64,000 nucleotides of DNA from the NCBI GenBank assembly GCA_021373115.1, contig JAJFTI010000006.1:36914-100913 (forward strand), in the 5' to 3' direction. Positions 24,625 through 34,688 of the stretch are shown here, piece after piece. The notes beneath the pieces were generated by a model. The model was given only the letters and a program-made list of their open reading frames with translations. It was not told where the DNA came from and did not search any database. The DNA comes from Eubacteriales bacterium (GTDB lineage: Bacteria; Bacillota; Clostridia; Christensenellales; CAG-138). The translations under genes and the position numbers were made by a program. Positions within the stretch are counted from its first letter, which is position 1. Each line of letters opens with the position of its first letter.

Positions 24625-24652
24625 AAGGCCGCTTTTTACAAGCGGCCTTTTT
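24625..24652 (+). terminator. Rho-independent terminator after the GNAT gene
   Basis: AAGGCCGCTT (24625-24634), loop TTTAC, AAGCGGCCTT (24640-24649), then more T. A 10-bp perfect stem. Confidence 0.9.
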
Positions 24653-24714
24653 GCTTGAACATATTCTCAAAATGGTTTTTTCACGGAAAATACGGTTATG
24701 ATGTAACGTAAATG

Positions 24715-24743
24715 TTTGCGAAGAGACGGCAGCGTGATATAAT
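24715..24743 (+). promoter_or_regulatory. Promoter of the 60-residue membrane protein gene
   Basis: TTTGCG (24715-24720), a 17-base spacer and TATAAT (24738-24743) preceded by TG at 24735-24736, an extended -10. It gives the small gene its own transcript. Confidence 0.7.
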
Positions 24744-24772
24744 GAAATAAATTAAGAACGGGAGGATATTGT

Positions 24773-24955
24773 ATGAAACTGAGTGCACCAAGATGGTTTA
24801 TCTGGCTGCTCGCGTTGATTGCCGCCGCGCTGGCAATCGTAAGTATGTACGTTAAGATTCCCTATATTGGCGGCTTTGTCGAAGCGAACCGTTTCTGGTT
24901 CATGACCGGCGCCTATGGCCTGCTGTTCCTCGGGACGCTGTTCAAAGGGCTATAA
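24773..24955 (+). CDS. Small two-helix membrane protein, function unknown
   Basis: A 60-residue protein with two membrane helices: about residues 8-25 (FIWLLALIAAALAIVSMY), a short loop KIPYIGGFVEANR, then FWFMTGAYGLLFLGTLF. GGGAGG precedes the ATG, an extended -10 promoter lies about 30 bases upstream and a strong terminator follows, so it is a genuine monocistronic gene. It does not resemble any family I can name; toxins, stress proteins and transporter accessory proteins of this size exist. Confidence 0.85.
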   Translation: MKLSAPRWFIWLLALIAAALAIVSMYVKIPYIGGFVEANRFWFMTGAYGLLFLGTLFKGL

Positions 24956-24968
24956 AAAATTCGAACCA

Positions 24969-25001
24969 CAAAAATGCCTGCGTATCCGCGGGCATTTTTT
25001 T
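24969..25001. terminator. Bidirectional terminator between convergent genes
   Basis: AAAAATGCCTGCG, loop TATC, CGCGGGCATTTTT with one G-T pair. A T-run is present on both strands, so it serves both the small membrane protein gene and the AlaX-like gene. Confidence 0.88.
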
Positions 25002-25013
25002 ACGCCGTAAACG

Positions 25014-26225
25014 CTATTTCTGACCGGATAGTCTCTGCTGCAGGTAGTGCTGCAGCTGCTGAACGGTCTCCGCCGCGCCGCCGGCACCGGGCGCCATGCC
25101 CTGCGCAAGCGTACCCCTGCCGCCGCCCTTGCCGCCCGTTGCGGCGTTGACGGCGGGCATGAGTTCGGAAACGTCCAGCGGGAACCCTTCGCCCGTGGCT
25201 AGTACATAGCTGAGCTTGTCATTGAATGAACTCAGCAGCAGCACGAGCGTTTTATCCTGCGCGGCGGCCTGGGAAAGATCCTTGAGCCGGTTTGCGTCCA
25301 GATCCGGGAAGAGGCGGACAATCAGCCGGTATTTCCCTGCCTGCAGCGCGGACTCCGACAGTTCGCGCGCGATATAGCCGTTGAGGGAGCGGGTAAGGTC
25401 GCGTTCCTGCTTCTTCAGCGCGCCATAGTCCTCCGAGAGCTTCTTAACCGCGTTTCCCGCGGTGTCGCGGGCAGTGGAGAAACGGCGCGCAATCATATCC
25501 ATATCATCATGAACCGCACGGTTGCGCCGGAGCGCGCGCTCGCCGCAGTGGAAGGTAATGCGCGTTCCGCCTTTATAGGAGATGGCGTCCGAAACGAAGA
25601 TGGAGCCGATCTCGCCGGTCAGCGCGCAGTGCGGCGCACAGCAGGTGCAAAGGTCCGCGTCCTGAATGGAAACGATGCGGATCGGAGGGACGAGCCCTTC
25701 CGCGTGTTTCCGCAGCGGGAGCCGAGCGACCTCCGCTTCACTTTCGTAAAACGCAGCAGTAACGGGCAGATTCCGCCAGACATAGCGGTTGGCAAGGTGC
25801 TCCGCCTCAACCACCTGTTCATGCGCCAGCGGCTTGTCGAAGTCGATGGTCGCGTAGTCGAGGGCGAGGTGGAAGCCGATATTCGCGGCGGAAAACAGAT
25901 GATAGAAGGAAAACGAAAGCAGGTGCTCGCCCGTGTGCTGCTGCATGAAATCGAACCGGCGCGCCCAGTCGAGCTGAACGGGAAGCTCGCTTCCGACTGG
26001 AAGCGCGCGATCTATGCGGTGATAAATTTCGCCGTGCTCCTCGCGCACATGCAGCACCATCGCTTCGCCGATGAGGCCCGTATCGGACGGCTGCCCGCCT
26101 CCTTCGGGAAAGAGCACGGTCTGATCCAGCACCACGTCGAACCCTTCCTTTGCCGGAACGCAGGAGAGCACGGTTGCGGTGTGCTGCGAAAGGTGGCTGT
26201 CGAGGTCATAAAGACGTTTGGTCAT
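25014..26225 (-). CDS. AlaX-like alanyl-tRNA editing domain protein with DHHA1 domain
   Basis: A free-standing relative of the editing half of alanyl-tRNA synthetase, 403 residues, expected to hydrolyse mischarged Ser- or Gly-tRNA(Ala). The zinc-binding editing motifs are HTGEHLLS near residue 96 and CTCCAPHC near residue 190. A coiled-coil linker (KKLSEDYGALKKQERDLTRSL) follows and the C-terminal DHHA1 domain ends with GGKGGGRGTLAQG. There is no aminoacylation domain. It lies 24 bases after the AEC transporter gene and is probably cotranscribed with it. Confidence 0.88.
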   Translation of the reverse strand: MTKRLYDLDSHLSQHTATVLSCVPAKEGFDVVLDQTVLFPEGGGQPSDTGLIGEAMVLHVREEHGEIYHRIDRALPVGSELPVQLDWARRFDFMQQHTGEHLLSFSFYHLFSAANIGFHLALDYATIDFDKPLAHEQVVEAEHLANRYVWRNLPVTAAFYESEAEVARLPLRKHAEGLVPPIRIVSIQDADLCTCCAPHCALTGEIGSIFVSDAISYKGGTRITFHCGERALRRNRAVHDDMDMIARRFSTARDTAGNAVKKLSEDYGALKKQERDLTRSLNGYIARELSESALQAGKYRLIVRLFPDLDANRLKDLSQAAAQDKTLVLLLSSFNDKLSYVLATGEGFPLDVSELMPAVNAATGGKGGGRGTLAQGMAPGAGGAAETVQQLQHYLQQRLSGQK

Positions 26226-26249
26226 GGCAAATCTCCCATCCGGTTGATA

Positions 26250-27188
26250 TTAGATGACGGCAAGTTGTTTGAGAAAATAGATAAAGAGAAACATCGTGAA
26301 GATGGAAAGAACGCTCGTAGTCGCAACCAGGGTACCGGCCAGCTCGTCGTCCGCCTGCATGGCGAGCGCCATGTTGTAGGTTACCATTGCAACCGGCGCG
26401 CCGAAGATGATCAGCGCGACGACGATGTATTCGCCCCGGAATCCAAGCAGAAGGAACGTGCCGACAACGGCAACCGGAATCACCAGCAGCCGCAACAGCG
26501 AGACGATTGTGATGGCAAGCCGGTTTTTCCGTACCGCCGAAAACGAAATGGTGCCGCCGAGCAAGAGAAATGCTAGCGGCGAGGTAATGGAAGCGAGGCC
26601 GTCGATCGGTTTTTGCAGCGCGAGCGGAAGATCAACCGAAAGCAGATTGACGAGAAAACCCGCGATGCAGCCGAGCATGATCGGGTTTATTATAATCCGC
26701 AGCAGAACCTTGCCGAAATGAACCTTCTCGCCGCGATACCGCTCCATGGCGACGACGGAAAACAGGTTGTAAAGCGGTACGCAGAGCGATATGGCGATGG
26801 ACATTAAGCCGAGGTTCTCCTCGCCAAGGAGCGCCGCGGCGACCGCGAGGCCAAAGATTGCGTCGTTGGAGCGAAACACGCCGAGAATGAGCACGCCCCG
26901 GCGCCGGTCATCCTTGCAAGCGAGCGGAACAATCCAGGCGGCGAGCGCATAGAAAACGACGATTCCAACGGTCATATACAGAAGATACGGCGTTTCCAGC
27001 ATTGCGCCGATATCGCTCGCGGCAACGGCGCGGTAGCACATTAGCGGCAGGGTAACGTAAAAAATGATGCTGTTTGCTTTTCGCAGGGCGGACTCATCCA
27101 TCACGCCGGTCTTTCGCAACAGTGCGCCAACCAGCATGTAGACAAGCAGGGGGGCCACAACATTGAAGGAGAGCAAAAGGTTTTCCAT
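26250..27188 (-). CDS. AEC-family transporter (auxin efflux carrier superfamily)
   Basis: A membrane protein of about 312 residues with roughly ten hydrophobic segments, typical of AEC permeases that move small organic acids or amino acids. Representative segments are LLSFNVVAPLLVYMLVGALL at the N-terminus and FGAPVAMVTYNMALAMQAD near the C-terminal end. The start at 27188 has GGAGAA ten bases before the ATG; the longer frame from 27311 has no hydrophobic logic. The substrate is unknown. Confidence 0.85.
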   Translation of the reverse strand: MENLLLSFNVVAPLLVYMLVGALLRKTGVMDESALRKANSIIFYVTLPLMCYRAVAASDIGAMLETPYLLYMTVGIVVFYALAAWIVPLACKDDRRRGVLILGVFRSNDAIFGLAVAAALLGEENLGLMSIAISLCVPLYNLFSVVAMERYRGEKVHFGKVLLRIIINPIMLGCIAGFLVNLLSVDLPLALQKPIDGLASITSPLAFLLLGGTISFSAVRKNRLAITIVSLLRLLVIPVAVVGTFLLLGFRGEYIVVALIIFGAPVAMVTYNMALAMQADDELAGTLVATTSVLSIFTMFLFIYFLKQLAVI

Positions 27189-27526
27189 GCAGATTTCTCC
27201 ATGCCGGATACTCTGCGTTCCGGCCACCCGAAACGCGATAATGCAAGCATTATAACACATATTCCCGGTCGGTGCGCCCAAGAGGAGATGAATCGGACGC
27301 GGCAAATACACCGGTTATATGGAGAACGCTGAAAGCAGGGCGTATCAAAACCGTTGACAAGTAAAGATCGCTTTCAAATGAAGCACCGGAAATCGGAAAG
27401 GGACCCGGATTCGTAAACACTGAGTAAAATCATTTTCGCGTAACGGAATTCGGCCGGCAAACTGTTCCTTTTACGGCGGAATGATGGTATGATGACATTG
27501 TAGCGTATGACGCGGGGGTTTCATGG
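27189..27526. promoter_or_regulatory. Divergent promoter region of AEC and glycogen genes
   Basis: A 338-base gap. On the minus strand TATAAT (27254-27249), preceded by TGT, is an extended -10 for the AEC gene. On the plus strand TGGTATGAT (27485-27493) is an extended -10 for glgB with a weak TTCCTT 17 bases upstream. A lone TTGACA near 27354 has no good partner. A mini-ORF ATG GAT GAG TAA (27523-27534) overlaps the glgB start. Confidence 0.5.
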
Positions 27527-29443
27527 ATGAGTAACTTTACGGATGAAACAGCTCTCTACTACTTCAATCGCGGCGTTTCGACTGCGGCTTATCGGGAACT
27601 CGGATGCCACGAAGCGACCGGCGAATTTGGCGAACGGATCTATCGCTTCTCCGTTTGGGCGCCAAACGCCGAGTTCGTCAGCGTTGTCGGGTCGTTTAAT
27701 TTCTGGAATATCGATGCGGATCGCATGGAGCGCGCCGGCAAAACCGGCGTATGGGAGATTGCCATCGGAGTTGCACAGCCGGGCGATCTCTACAAGTATG
27801 CGATTGGCACCAATACGGGGGAAGTCATTCTGAAAGCGGATCCGTTCGCATTTCGCTGCGAAGCACACGGAACCGCTTCTTTGGTTAGCGATATGCCGGA
27901 ATTCGACTGGGGCGATCAGGACTATCTGGATTGCTGCGGAGATCCCTTCGACGCATACGGCAGACCAATGAACATCTACGAGGTGCACCTTGGCAGCTGG
28001 AAGCAGGGACTGGGGTACCACGAACTGGCGGACGAGCTGGTCGATTATGTTGCCGACATGGGCTATACGCATATCGAGGTTATGCCGCTGATGGCCTATC
28101 CATACGACCCAAGCTGGGGGTATCAGGTAACGGGGTACTATGCCGCCACCGCGCGGTATGGTGAGCCGGAGGAACTCATGTACCTGATTGACCGAGCGCA
28201 TAGCATGGGGATCGGGGTAATCATGGACTGGGTGCCCGCGCATTTTACAAGGGACGCGCACGGGCTCAGGCTCTTCGACGGTACGCCGCTGTTTGAGCAC
28301 CCGGATCCGCGCCGAAGCGAAATGCCGCAGTGGGGTACGCTGCTGTTTAATTTTGAGCAGACGCAGGTGCAGTCGTTCCTGCTCTCCAGCGCGATGTACT
28401 GGCTGAAAGAATTCCACTTCGACGGCCTGCGCGTGGACGCGGTGAGCGCCATGCTCTATCTCGACTTTGGCAAGCAGCCCGGCGAATGGCTGCCGAACCG
28501 TTACGGCGGGCACGATAATCTGGACGCCGTCGCCTTTTTCCGCAAGCTGAACACCGCCGTTGCGGCGCTGCCCGGCTGCAAAATGCTCTTTGCGGAGGAA
28601 AGCTCCGCCTACCCGTATGTGACGAGGCCGGTCTCCGAGGACGGGCTCGGTTTTGCGTACAAATGGAATATGGGGTGGATGAACGACCTGCTGCGCTATA
28701 TGAGCATGGACAGCATCTACCGGAAATATCACCACGACAAACTTACCTTTTCGCTCTGCTACGCGTTTTCGGAACATTATGTTCTGCCGTTTTCGCACGA
28801 CGAAGTCGTCCACGGAAAAAAGAGCCTTCTTTCGAAGATGCCCGGCGATTACTGGCAGCAGTTTGCGCAGCTGCGGCTGCTGTATTCCTATCAATATGCG
28901 CACCCCGGCAAAAAGCTGATGTTTATGGGTTCGGAATTCGGCCAGTACATCGAATGGAAATTTGACGATTCGCTGGACTGGTTTCTGCTGGACTATCCGA
29001 AGCACCGGGAGATGCAGCAGTTTGTGCACGACCTGAATCATTTCTATCTCGATTCGCCGCCGCTGTATGAGATTGACGACAGCTGGAACGGGTTCTGCTG
29101 GTGCGGCGTGGATGACAACATTCATTCGATCCTTTCGTTCATGCGCATGGACCGCGACGGAAACGCGCTGTTCTGGATATTTAACTTTACGCCGATTCCC
29201 TGGCTGGACTATATGTTCGGCGTTCCGCTTTACGGGCGCTACAGCGAGGTGTTCTCTTCCGACGCGCCTTATTACGGCGGAACGGGGGATTATCCAAACG
29301 CGCCGACCATGTCCGTTTACGAACCCTACGGCGAGCATCCCTGCCGGATTCGACTGCGGCTGCCGCCGTTTGGAGCCGTTTGCTTCCAGGTTCTGCAAAA
29401 ACCCCTGCCGGAGCATGGCAGTGAGGAGGAACACGACGCATGA
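27527..29443 (+). CDS. glgB: 1,4-alpha-glucan branching enzyme
   Basis: Adds alpha-1,6 branches to glycogen. An N-terminal CBM48-like domain ([21 protein letters not shown]) precedes a GH13 barrel. The nucleophile aspartate is in [13 protein letters not shown], the acid/base glutamate in [10 protein letters not shown] and the third acidic residue in SHDEVVHGK, the last being characteristic of branching enzymes. 638 residues is normal. The ATG at 27527 has GGGGG eight bases upstream. The stop overlaps the glgC start (ATGA), so the glycogen genes are coupled. Confidence 0.95.
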   Translation: MSNFTDETALYYFNRGVSTAAYRELGCHEATGEFGERIYRFSVWAPNAEFVSVVGSFNFWNIDADRMERAGKTGVWEIAIGVAQPGDLYKYAIGTNTGEVILKADPFAFRCEAHGTASLVSDMPEFDWGDQDYLDCCGDPFDAYGRPMNIYEVHLGSWKQGLGYHELADELVDYVADMGYTHIEVMPLMAYPYDPSWGYQVTGYYAATARYGEPEELMYLIDRAHSMGIGVIMDWVPAHFTRDAHGLRLFDGTPLFEHPDPRRSEMPQWGTLLFNFEQTQVQSFLLSSAMYWLKEFHFDGLRVDAVSAMLYLDFGKQPGEWLPNRYGGHDNLDAVAFFRKLNTAVAALPGCKMLFAEESSAYPYVTRPVSEDGLGFAYKWNMGWMNDLLRYMSMDSIYRKYHHDKLTFSLCYAFSEHYVLPFSHDEVVHGKKSLLSKMPGDYWQQFAQLRLLYSYQYAHPGKKLMFMGSEFGQYIEWKFDDSLDWFLLDYPKHREMQQFVHDLNHFYLDSPPLYEIDDSWNGFCWCGVDDNIHSILSFMRMDRDGNALFWIFNFTPIPWLDYMFGVPLYGRYSEVFSSDAPYYGGTGDYPNAPTMSVYEPYGEHPCRIRLRLPPFGAVCFQVLQKPLPEHGSEEEHDA

Positions 29444-30669
29444 AGAAACAGATCGTAGCAATGCTGCTTGCGGGCGGTCAGGGCAGCCGTCTCGGCGTGC
29501 TGACCTCCAGTATGGCGAAGCCCGCCGTTCCGTTTGGCGGGAAATATCGGATTATCGATTTTCCGCTGAGCAACTGCGTCAACTCGGATATTGATACGGT
29601 CGGCGTGCTCACGCAATACCGGCCGCTTGCGCTCAACAGCTACATCGGCACCGGCCAGCACTGGGACCTCGACCGTGTCCATGGCGGCGTGTTCGTGCTT
29701 CCGCCCTATCAAACGGGCAAGGACGGGCGCTGGTATACGGGCACGGCGAACGCGATCTACCAAAACCGCGAGTTTGTCGATCAGTACAGCCCGGACTATG
29801 TGCTGATTCTTTCCGGCGACCATATCTACAAAATGGATTATGGCGCGATGCTGCGCTTCCATATGGAAAAGAACGCGGTGGCGACCATTGCGGTTCTGCC
29901 CGTACCAATGGAAGAGGCGCACCGTTTTGGAATCATGAATACGGATGAGGACGACCGGGTTGTCTCGTTTGAAGAAAAGCCGAAGCAGCCAAAATCAAAC
30001 AAGGCCTCCATGGGCATCTATATCTTCAACTGGGGCGCGCTTAAGGACTGCATGCGGGAGGACGACGCGAATCCGGATTCGAGCAACGATTTCGGCAACG
30101 ACATCATTCCCGCGATGATTGCCGCGGGGCGTCCCGTTTACGCGTATCCGTTCAGCGGCTACTGGAAGGATGTTGGAACGATTCAAAGCCTCTGGGACGC
30201 GAATATGGATATTCTGTCCATGCCGCCCAAGCTCGTGCTGAACGATCCGCAATGGAGAATTTACAGCCGGAACCCCATCATGCCGCCACACTATGTCGGC
30301 GAGCATGCCAGTATTACGCAAAGTCTTGTAACGGAAGGCTGCCGCGTGGAGGGCAAGGTGCACCACAGCGTCCTGTTTTCCAACGTTCTGGTCGAACCGG
30401 ACGCGGAGATTTACGACTCCGTCATCTTTCCCGGCGCGGTGGTGCGAAGGGGAGCAAAGGTCTACCAGGCGATTGTCGGGGAAAACTCCGAAATCGGAAC
30501 GGCTGCGGTGATTGGCGGGCCGCTTCGTCTTGGCGACGCGGTGGATAACGCGCTGACGGGAACGATCACGCTGGTTGGCAACGATATCAGTATCCGTCCG
30601 GATGCATACCTGCCGCAGGGCACGGTAGCAACCGAGAACGAAGCCGGAGGAAGATGCTATGACAAGTAA
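29440..30669 (+). CDS. glgC: Glucose-1-phosphate adenylyltransferase
   Basis: Makes ADP-glucose, the committed step of bacterial glycogen synthesis. The nucleotidyltransferase N-terminus is present ([27 protein letters not shown] split over the first 35 residues), with substrate-site [11 protein letters not shown] and [10 protein letters not shown]. The C-terminal left-handed beta helix starts around residue 290. The 409-residue length is normal. Its final codons overlap the glgD start by 11 bases. Confidence 0.95.
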   Translation: MKKQIVAMLLAGGQGSRLGVLTSSMAKPAVPFGGKYRIIDFPLSNCVNSDIDTVGVLTQYRPLALNSYIGTGQHWDLDRVHGGVFVLPPYQTGKDGRWYTGTANAIYQNREFVDQYSPDYVLILSGDHIYKMDYGAMLRFHMEKNAVATIAVLPVPMEEAHRFGIMNTDEDDRVVSFEEKPKQPKSNKASMGIYIFNWGALKDCMREDDANPDSSNDFGNDIIPAMIAAGRPVYAYPFSGYWKDVGTIQSLWDANMDILSMPPKLVLNDPQWRIYSRNPIMPPHYVGEHASITQSLVTEGCRVEGKVHHSVLFSNVLVEPDAEIYDSVIFPGAVVRRGAKVYQAIVGENSEIGTAAVIGGPLRLGDAVDNALTGTITLVGNDISIRPDAYLPQGTVATENEAGGRCYDK

Positions 30670-31783
30670 CGCATTCGGCCTCATCTATACGGGCGAAACC
30701 AATCCCTATTTACGCGATCTCGCGCTCTCGCGTTCCGTTGCGGCCGTCCCGTTCGGCGGACGTTACCGCTGCATCGACTTTATTCTTTCGGATCTGGTCA
30801 ACACGGGGGTAACAAGCGTCGGTCTGATAGCGCAGAAGAACTACCACTCCCTGATGGATCACCTTGGCTCCGGCAAGGAGTGGGACCTGCACCGCAAGCG
30901 CGAGGGTCTGTTTATGCTGCCGCCGTTCATGACGAAGGAAAATACCGGCCTGTATCGCGGCAGCGTGGACGCAATTCGCTCCTGCCTCGGCTACGTTCGC
31001 CGAAACCCGCAGCAATACGTGATTCTGACCGGCAGCCACACCATCTTCAACATGACGTTTAACGATATGATCGCGCGGCATATCTCGACGCGCGCGAACA
31101 TTACGATGCTCTATAACGAGGTGGAGCCCACTGTTTCGGAGGAGCAGAATCTTGATCTGCGGCTGATTCTGGACGCGAACGAGCGCGTGACCGAAATGGA
31201 GCTCAATCCTTTTACGCCGCGCTCGACACACCGCAGCTGCGACGTGATGATTATGGATAAACTTCTGCTGGAATACCTGGTGGAGGAGGCGTATTCCCGG
31301 GGCGATTATGACCTGACGCGGGATATTCTGCTCAAGAAATGCGCCACGCTAAAGATTATGGGGTACCGCTACGATGGTTACGTTGCCCGGCTCGACTCGG
31401 TAAATGACTTTTTCAACCACAACCTTGCGCTGCTGAAATCCGAGGTGCGGAGCGATCTGTTCAATCCCCAACACCCGATCTATACGAAGGTCAAGGACGA
31501 GGTAAGCGCAAAATACGGCGAAAACGCGGTGGTAAGGAACTCCATGCTTGCCGATGGCTGCCAGATTGAAGGCACGATTGAAAACAGCATTGTCTTTCGC
31601 GGTGTTTCGGTGAAAAAGGGTGCGGTCATCAAGGACAGCATCCTCATGCAGGCCGTCAGCGTTGGCGAGAACTGCCATCTGGATCATGTGATTCTCGATA
31701 AGGGCGTCGTCGTTCGCGACGGACGTGTTCTAACGGGCTACGACGGATTCCCGATCATTTTGAAAAAGGGCACAACGATTTAA
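30659..31783 (+). CDS. glgD: GlgD, non-catalytic or regulatory ADP-glucose pyrophosphorylase subunit
   Basis: A GlgC paralogue found in Firmicutes that assembles with GlgC and raises its activity. It keeps the fold ([22 protein letters not shown]-terminal beta helix with [11 protein letters not shown]) but lacks the catalytic GGQGSRL loop, reading [18 protein letters not shown] in its place, and has SGSHT-type changes ([10 protein letters not shown]) where GlgC has SGDHIY. The ribosome binding site GGAGGAAG lies in the end of glgC. Confidence 0.93.
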   Translation: MTSNAFGLIYTGETNPYLRDLALSRSVAAVPFGGRYRCIDFILSDLVNTGVTSVGLIAQKNYHSLMDHLGSGKEWDLHRKREGLFMLPPFMTKENTGLYRGSVDAIRSCLGYVRRNPQQYVILTGSHTIFNMTFNDMIARHISTRANITMLYNEVEPTVSEEQNLDLRLILDANERVTEMELNPFTPRSTHRSCDVMIMDKLLLEYLVEEAYSRGDYDLTRDILLKKCATLKIMGYRYDGYVARLDSVNDFFNHNLALLKSEVRSDLFNPQHPIYTKVKDEVSAKYGENAVVRNSMLADGCQIEGTIENSIVFRGVSVKKGAVIKDSILMQAVSVGENCHLDHVILDKGVVVRDGRVLTGYDGFPIILKKGTTI

Positions 31784-31825
31784 CGCAAATTGCGCGCGTG
31801 GAACCCGTCTGCGCGGTTTGGCTTT

Positions 31826-31869
31826 GCGGGCATGCCCGCCTGCTTTTGTGTACGCGCGGCGCGCCGCGC
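31826..31869 (+). other. Two GC palindromes between glgD and glgA
   Basis: GCGGGCATGCCCGC (31826-31839) and GCGCGGCGCGCCGCGC (31854-31869) are perfect palindromes in the 113-base gap. The first is followed by CTGCTTTTGTG and could be a weak terminator; both could form mRNA hairpins that lower or stabilise glgA expression. Confidence 0.45.
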
Positions 31870-31896
31870 CAGACTAACTTCCGGAGGATGAGTGCC

Positions 31897-33483
31897 ATGA
31901 AGGTATTGTTCTGCGCGAGCGAATGCGTGCCGTTTGTCAAAACCGGCGGACTGGCGGACGTAGCGGGCGCGCTGCCGGCGGCGCTGAGCCGCGAAGGGGC
32001 GGATGTTCGCGTCATGCTGCCGAAGTACGGGATGATCGACGAATACTGGAAACGCAAAATGGAGCACGTCTGCGATTTTGAAGTGCTCTTTGGCGGGGAG
32101 AAGGTCTACTGCGGCGTGGAGCGCGTCGTGGACTGCGGCGTGACCTATTACCTGATTGACAACGAATCGTTTTTCCGTGTCAACGAGATCTATGGCGACG
32201 GAATCAACGAAGGAATACGCTTTGCGTTCTTTTGCCGCGCGATTCTGGAAGCGCTTCCCCACATGGAGTTTTTTCCGGACGTGCTGCACCTCAACGACTG
32301 GCAGACGGGGCTGGTTGCGGCGCTTCTGAAAACGCAATACGCCGCAAGCGCGGATTATACGCATATCAAGACCGTGTTTTCCATTCACAACCTCAAGTAT
32401 CAGGGCCTGTTTTCCTGGCGGGAGATCGCGGGGAAACTTAGCTTGGACGATCGCTACTTCACCTACGAATATCTGGAATTCTATGGCTGCATCAGCTTTA
32501 TGAAAGGCGGACTCGTGTTTGCCGACCGGCTCTGCACCGTCAGTCCCACCTATGCGGAGGAGATTAAAACGCCGTTTTATGGCGAAAATCTGGACGGATT
32601 GCTGCGCGCGCGGGAAAACACGCTCAGCGGAGTTCTGAACGGTCTCGACTATACCATTTTCGATCCTTCGACCGACCGGTTTTTAGAGCACCATTTCGAC
32701 GTGGAAGATCTTTCCGGCAAATTGCTTTGCAAGCGCGCGCTGCAGCAGGAATGCGGCCTGGAGAGGCGGGATGTGCCGCTCATTGGAATGATTGCGCGGC
32801 TATCGGCGCAAAAGGGGCTCGATCTTGTCGAGCGGGTTTTGGGCGAAATCATGCAAAACGATGTGCAGATTATCTTTCTCGGCAAGGGAGACCGGCGGTT
32901 TGTGGATCTGCTGAACTGGGCGAACTGGCGTTACCCCGGGCGCGTCCATGCGCGCATCGATCTGGATGAAGGCCTCGCGCACCGGATTTACGCGGGTGCG
33001 GATCTGTTTTTAATGCCGAGCCAGTTTGAACCCTGCGGGTTATCGCAGCTGATCGCGCTGCGCTACGGTTGTGTGCCGATTGTGCGCGAAACGGGAGGGC
33101 TGAAGGACACGATCGTTCCATACAACCTCTATACGGACGAGGGAAACGGATTCTCGTTTGCAAACTATAACGCGCACGAAATGCTTGATACCATTGAGCG
33201 CGCGGTGCATTACTGGGCTACGGACAAGGAACTTTGGCGGCGCATGATGCTGCGCGGCATGGCGGACCGGTTTGACTGGCAAAAACCCGCAAAAGCGTAT
33301 CTTGCGCTCTACGAGGCAATGCTGCCGCCACCGAAAGCCAAGCCGGTGTCCACGCCAAAGGCGACCGCGCAGCCGCCCAGGTTTGCGGAGGAACCGCTGA
33401 TTCAGGAAATGCCGAAAACTGCTTTGGAAGAGCCGCATTTTGGGCTAAAAGAAGCGGATACGGCGGAAGCTCCGAAAGAATAG
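31897..33483 (+). CDS. glgA: Glycogen synthase (ADP-glucose type)
   Basis: A GT5 glucosyltransferase that extends glycogen from ADP-glucose. The N-terminal KTGGLADVAGALP binds ADP-glucose; the C-terminal domain has the MPSQFEPCGLSQLIALRYGC acceptor/phosphate region and GGLKDT. The ATG at 31897 is nine bases after CCGGAGG; the ATG at 31888 abuts that site and is too close. The product, about 528 residues, is longer than the usual 480 because of a proline-rich tail of about 45 residues after position 480 (PPPKAKPVSTPKATAQPP), probably disordered. Confidence 0.95.
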   Translation: MKVLFCASECVPFVKTGGLADVAGALPAALSREGADVRVMLPKYGMIDEYWKRKMEHVCDFEVLFGGEKVYCGVERVVDCGVTYYLIDNESFFRVNEIYGDGINEGIRFAFFCRAILEALPHMEFFPDVLHLNDWQTGLVAALLKTQYAASADYTHIKTVFSIHNLKYQGLFSWREIAGKLSLDDRYFTYEYLEFYGCISFMKGGLVFADRLCTVSPTYAEEIKTPFYGENLDGLLRARENTLSGVLNGLDYTIFDPSTDRFLEHHFDVEDLSGKLLCKRALQQECGLERRDVPLIGMIARLSAQKGLDLVERVLGEIMQNDVQIIFLGKGDRRFVDLLNWANWRYPGRVHARIDLDEGLAHRIYAGADLFLMPSQFEPCGLSQLIALRYGCVPIVRETGGLKDTIVPYNLYTDEGNGFSFANYNAHEMLDTIERAVHYWATDKELWRRMMLRGMADRFDWQKPAKAYLALYEAMLPPPKAKPVSTPKATAQPPRFAEEPLIQEMPKTALEEPHFGLKEADTAEAPKE

Positions 33484-33501
33484 CGTTAAAACGAAAAAAG
33501 A

Positions 33502-33555
33502 CCGCGCCGGCGATTGCAGTTCCGGAAGGAACGCGCAGCACGACGCGGCTTTTAT
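33502..33555. terminator. Terminator region between convergent glgA and lipoprotein genes
   Basis: CCGCG (33502-33506) pairs with CGCGG (33544-33548), with GTTCC-GGAA-GGAAC nested inside and TTTTATTT after. An A-run precedes it, so it may work on both strands. Confidence 0.55.
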
Positions 33556-33572
33556 TTGCAAAAAAGTATCGG

Positions 33573-34565
33573 TCAGGATACCGGCGCGTAGGAAAAGGTT
33601 TGCGGCTGTACGACGACCGGATCGATGGTTTTGCCTTCCAGCAGTGCCGAAGCGGCGCTGTAGCACAGTCCGCCCGCCTCCTCAAAGTCCACGCCGACGC
33701 AGGCGACGAGAAGCGGCGAAAGCAGGATTTGTGCATTTGCGGACGTGGAAGCGGCAAACACCTCGATGTCGTCCCGCCCGAGGGAGGCGAGCGCCGATGC
33801 GGCGGCGACGGCGAGCTCGCCCGTTTCGGCGAAAATTCCGTCGATCATGCCGGGGTAGAATCCGGAGAACAGTTCCAGCAGACGCGTATCGAGCGCTGGA
33901 ATCGGAGTGGGGGACGGCGAATCCTTCTTTGGCTCCGGTGTTACCTCCGGTGCGGGCTGGGTCAGGAAAAACTCCGCTTTCGCAAAGACGCGCCCGCTTT
34001 CGGCGGCTTCGCGCCAAACCGGATAAGCGAGGCTCTCCGTACCCGTAAACAGCCCGATCAGACGAACCGGCGTTTCGTGCGGCGGGTAACCGACGGCGAG
34101 GGAGAGTGCGATTTTTGGGGTGTATGCGCCCGTGTAGATCAAGTGCGGGATTTCTTTGGGGATTTGCTGGCCTTCGGCCGCAAACACATATATAGGAAAG
34201 GACGTTTCCGGCAAAGAGTTTTCCTGTCCCTGCAGGAGTACGATGGCGGCGCAGCGCCCGGCGGGCTGATAGGACGACAGCTGTTCAAGCGTGCCGCTTT
34301 CGAATGTAACGGTATATTTTCCGGTTTTCGCCGCGGCGGAAATGCCGTTTTCGAAGGCTTTGGAAGCCCGGGAACCGAATACGGCAATATACGGAGCAGG
34401 CGAGGGAGAAGGCGTTGGCGAGGGGGTGCCCGCCGGCGAGGAAACAGGCGTCTGCGAAGCGGCGGGAAGAACGGGCGGAGCCCACACGCAAGCCGCAAGC
34501 AGCATTCCGCAAAGGCAGATGAGAAATGCCGCCGCCAGGCGACGCAGATACCGGCTGGGTTTCAT
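33573..34565 (-). CDS. Lipoprotein resembling periplasmic binding proteins, function unknown
   Basis: A 330-residue protein. The signal peptide ends in the lipobox LLAACVW, followed by a Thr/Pro/Ser-rich linker (SSPAGTPSPTPSPSPAP) typical of surface lipoproteins. The body (VFGSRASKAFENGISAAAK, RCAAIVLLQGQ, PVRLIGLFTGTES, DIEVFAASTSANAQILLS) has the rhythm of type I binding proteins or LacI-like sensors, and VACVGVDFEEAGGLCYSAASALLEG fits their last helix. The ligand is unknown and no transporter adjoins it. Confidence 0.75.
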   Translation of the reverse strand: MKPSRYLRRLAAAFLICLCGMLLAACVWAPPVLPAASQTPVSSPAGTPSPTPSPSPAPYIAVFGSRASKAFENGISAAAKTGKYTVTFESGTLEQLSSYQPAGRCAAIVLLQGQENSLPETSFPIYVFAAEGQQIPKEIPHLIYTGAYTPKIALSLAVGYPPHETPVRLIGLFTGTESLAYPVWREAAESGRVFAKAEFFLTQPAPEVTPEPKKDSPSPTPIPALDTRLLELFSGFYPGMIDGIFAETGELAVAAASALASLGRDDIEVFAASTSANAQILLSPLLVACVGVDFEEAGGLCYSAASALLEGKTIDPVVVQPQTFSYAPVS

Positions 34566-34590
34566 ATACGCCTCCCGAATCGTTTTTTTC

Positions 34591-34619
34591 AGTATATCAC
34601 GCGCATGTTTTTTACAAAA
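34591..34619 (-). promoter_or_regulatory. Promoter of the lipoprotein gene
   Basis: Minus strand: TTTTGT (34619-34614), a 17-base spacer, TATACT (34596-34591) preceded by TGA, an extended -10. The start codon lies 26 bases beyond the -10. Confidence 0.6.
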
Positions 34620-34642
34620 GGCGATTTCATTCGGCGCAAATG

Positions 34643-34669
34643 AAAAACCGCCGCGATGGAACGCGGCGG
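34643..34669 (-). terminator. Rho-independent terminator of the LCP gene
   Basis: On the minus strand CCGCCGCG-TTCCAT-CGCGGCGG (34669-34648) is followed by TTTTT (34647-34643). A strong 8-bp GC stem about 20 bases after the LCP stop codon. Confidence 0.9.
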
Positions 34670-34688
34670 TAGATGGAACACGAGAAAA

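Noticed and set aside
27521..29461. 646-codon minus-strand frame opposite glgB
   Set aside because: glgB on the other strand has all catalytic motifs; the antisense translation has none.
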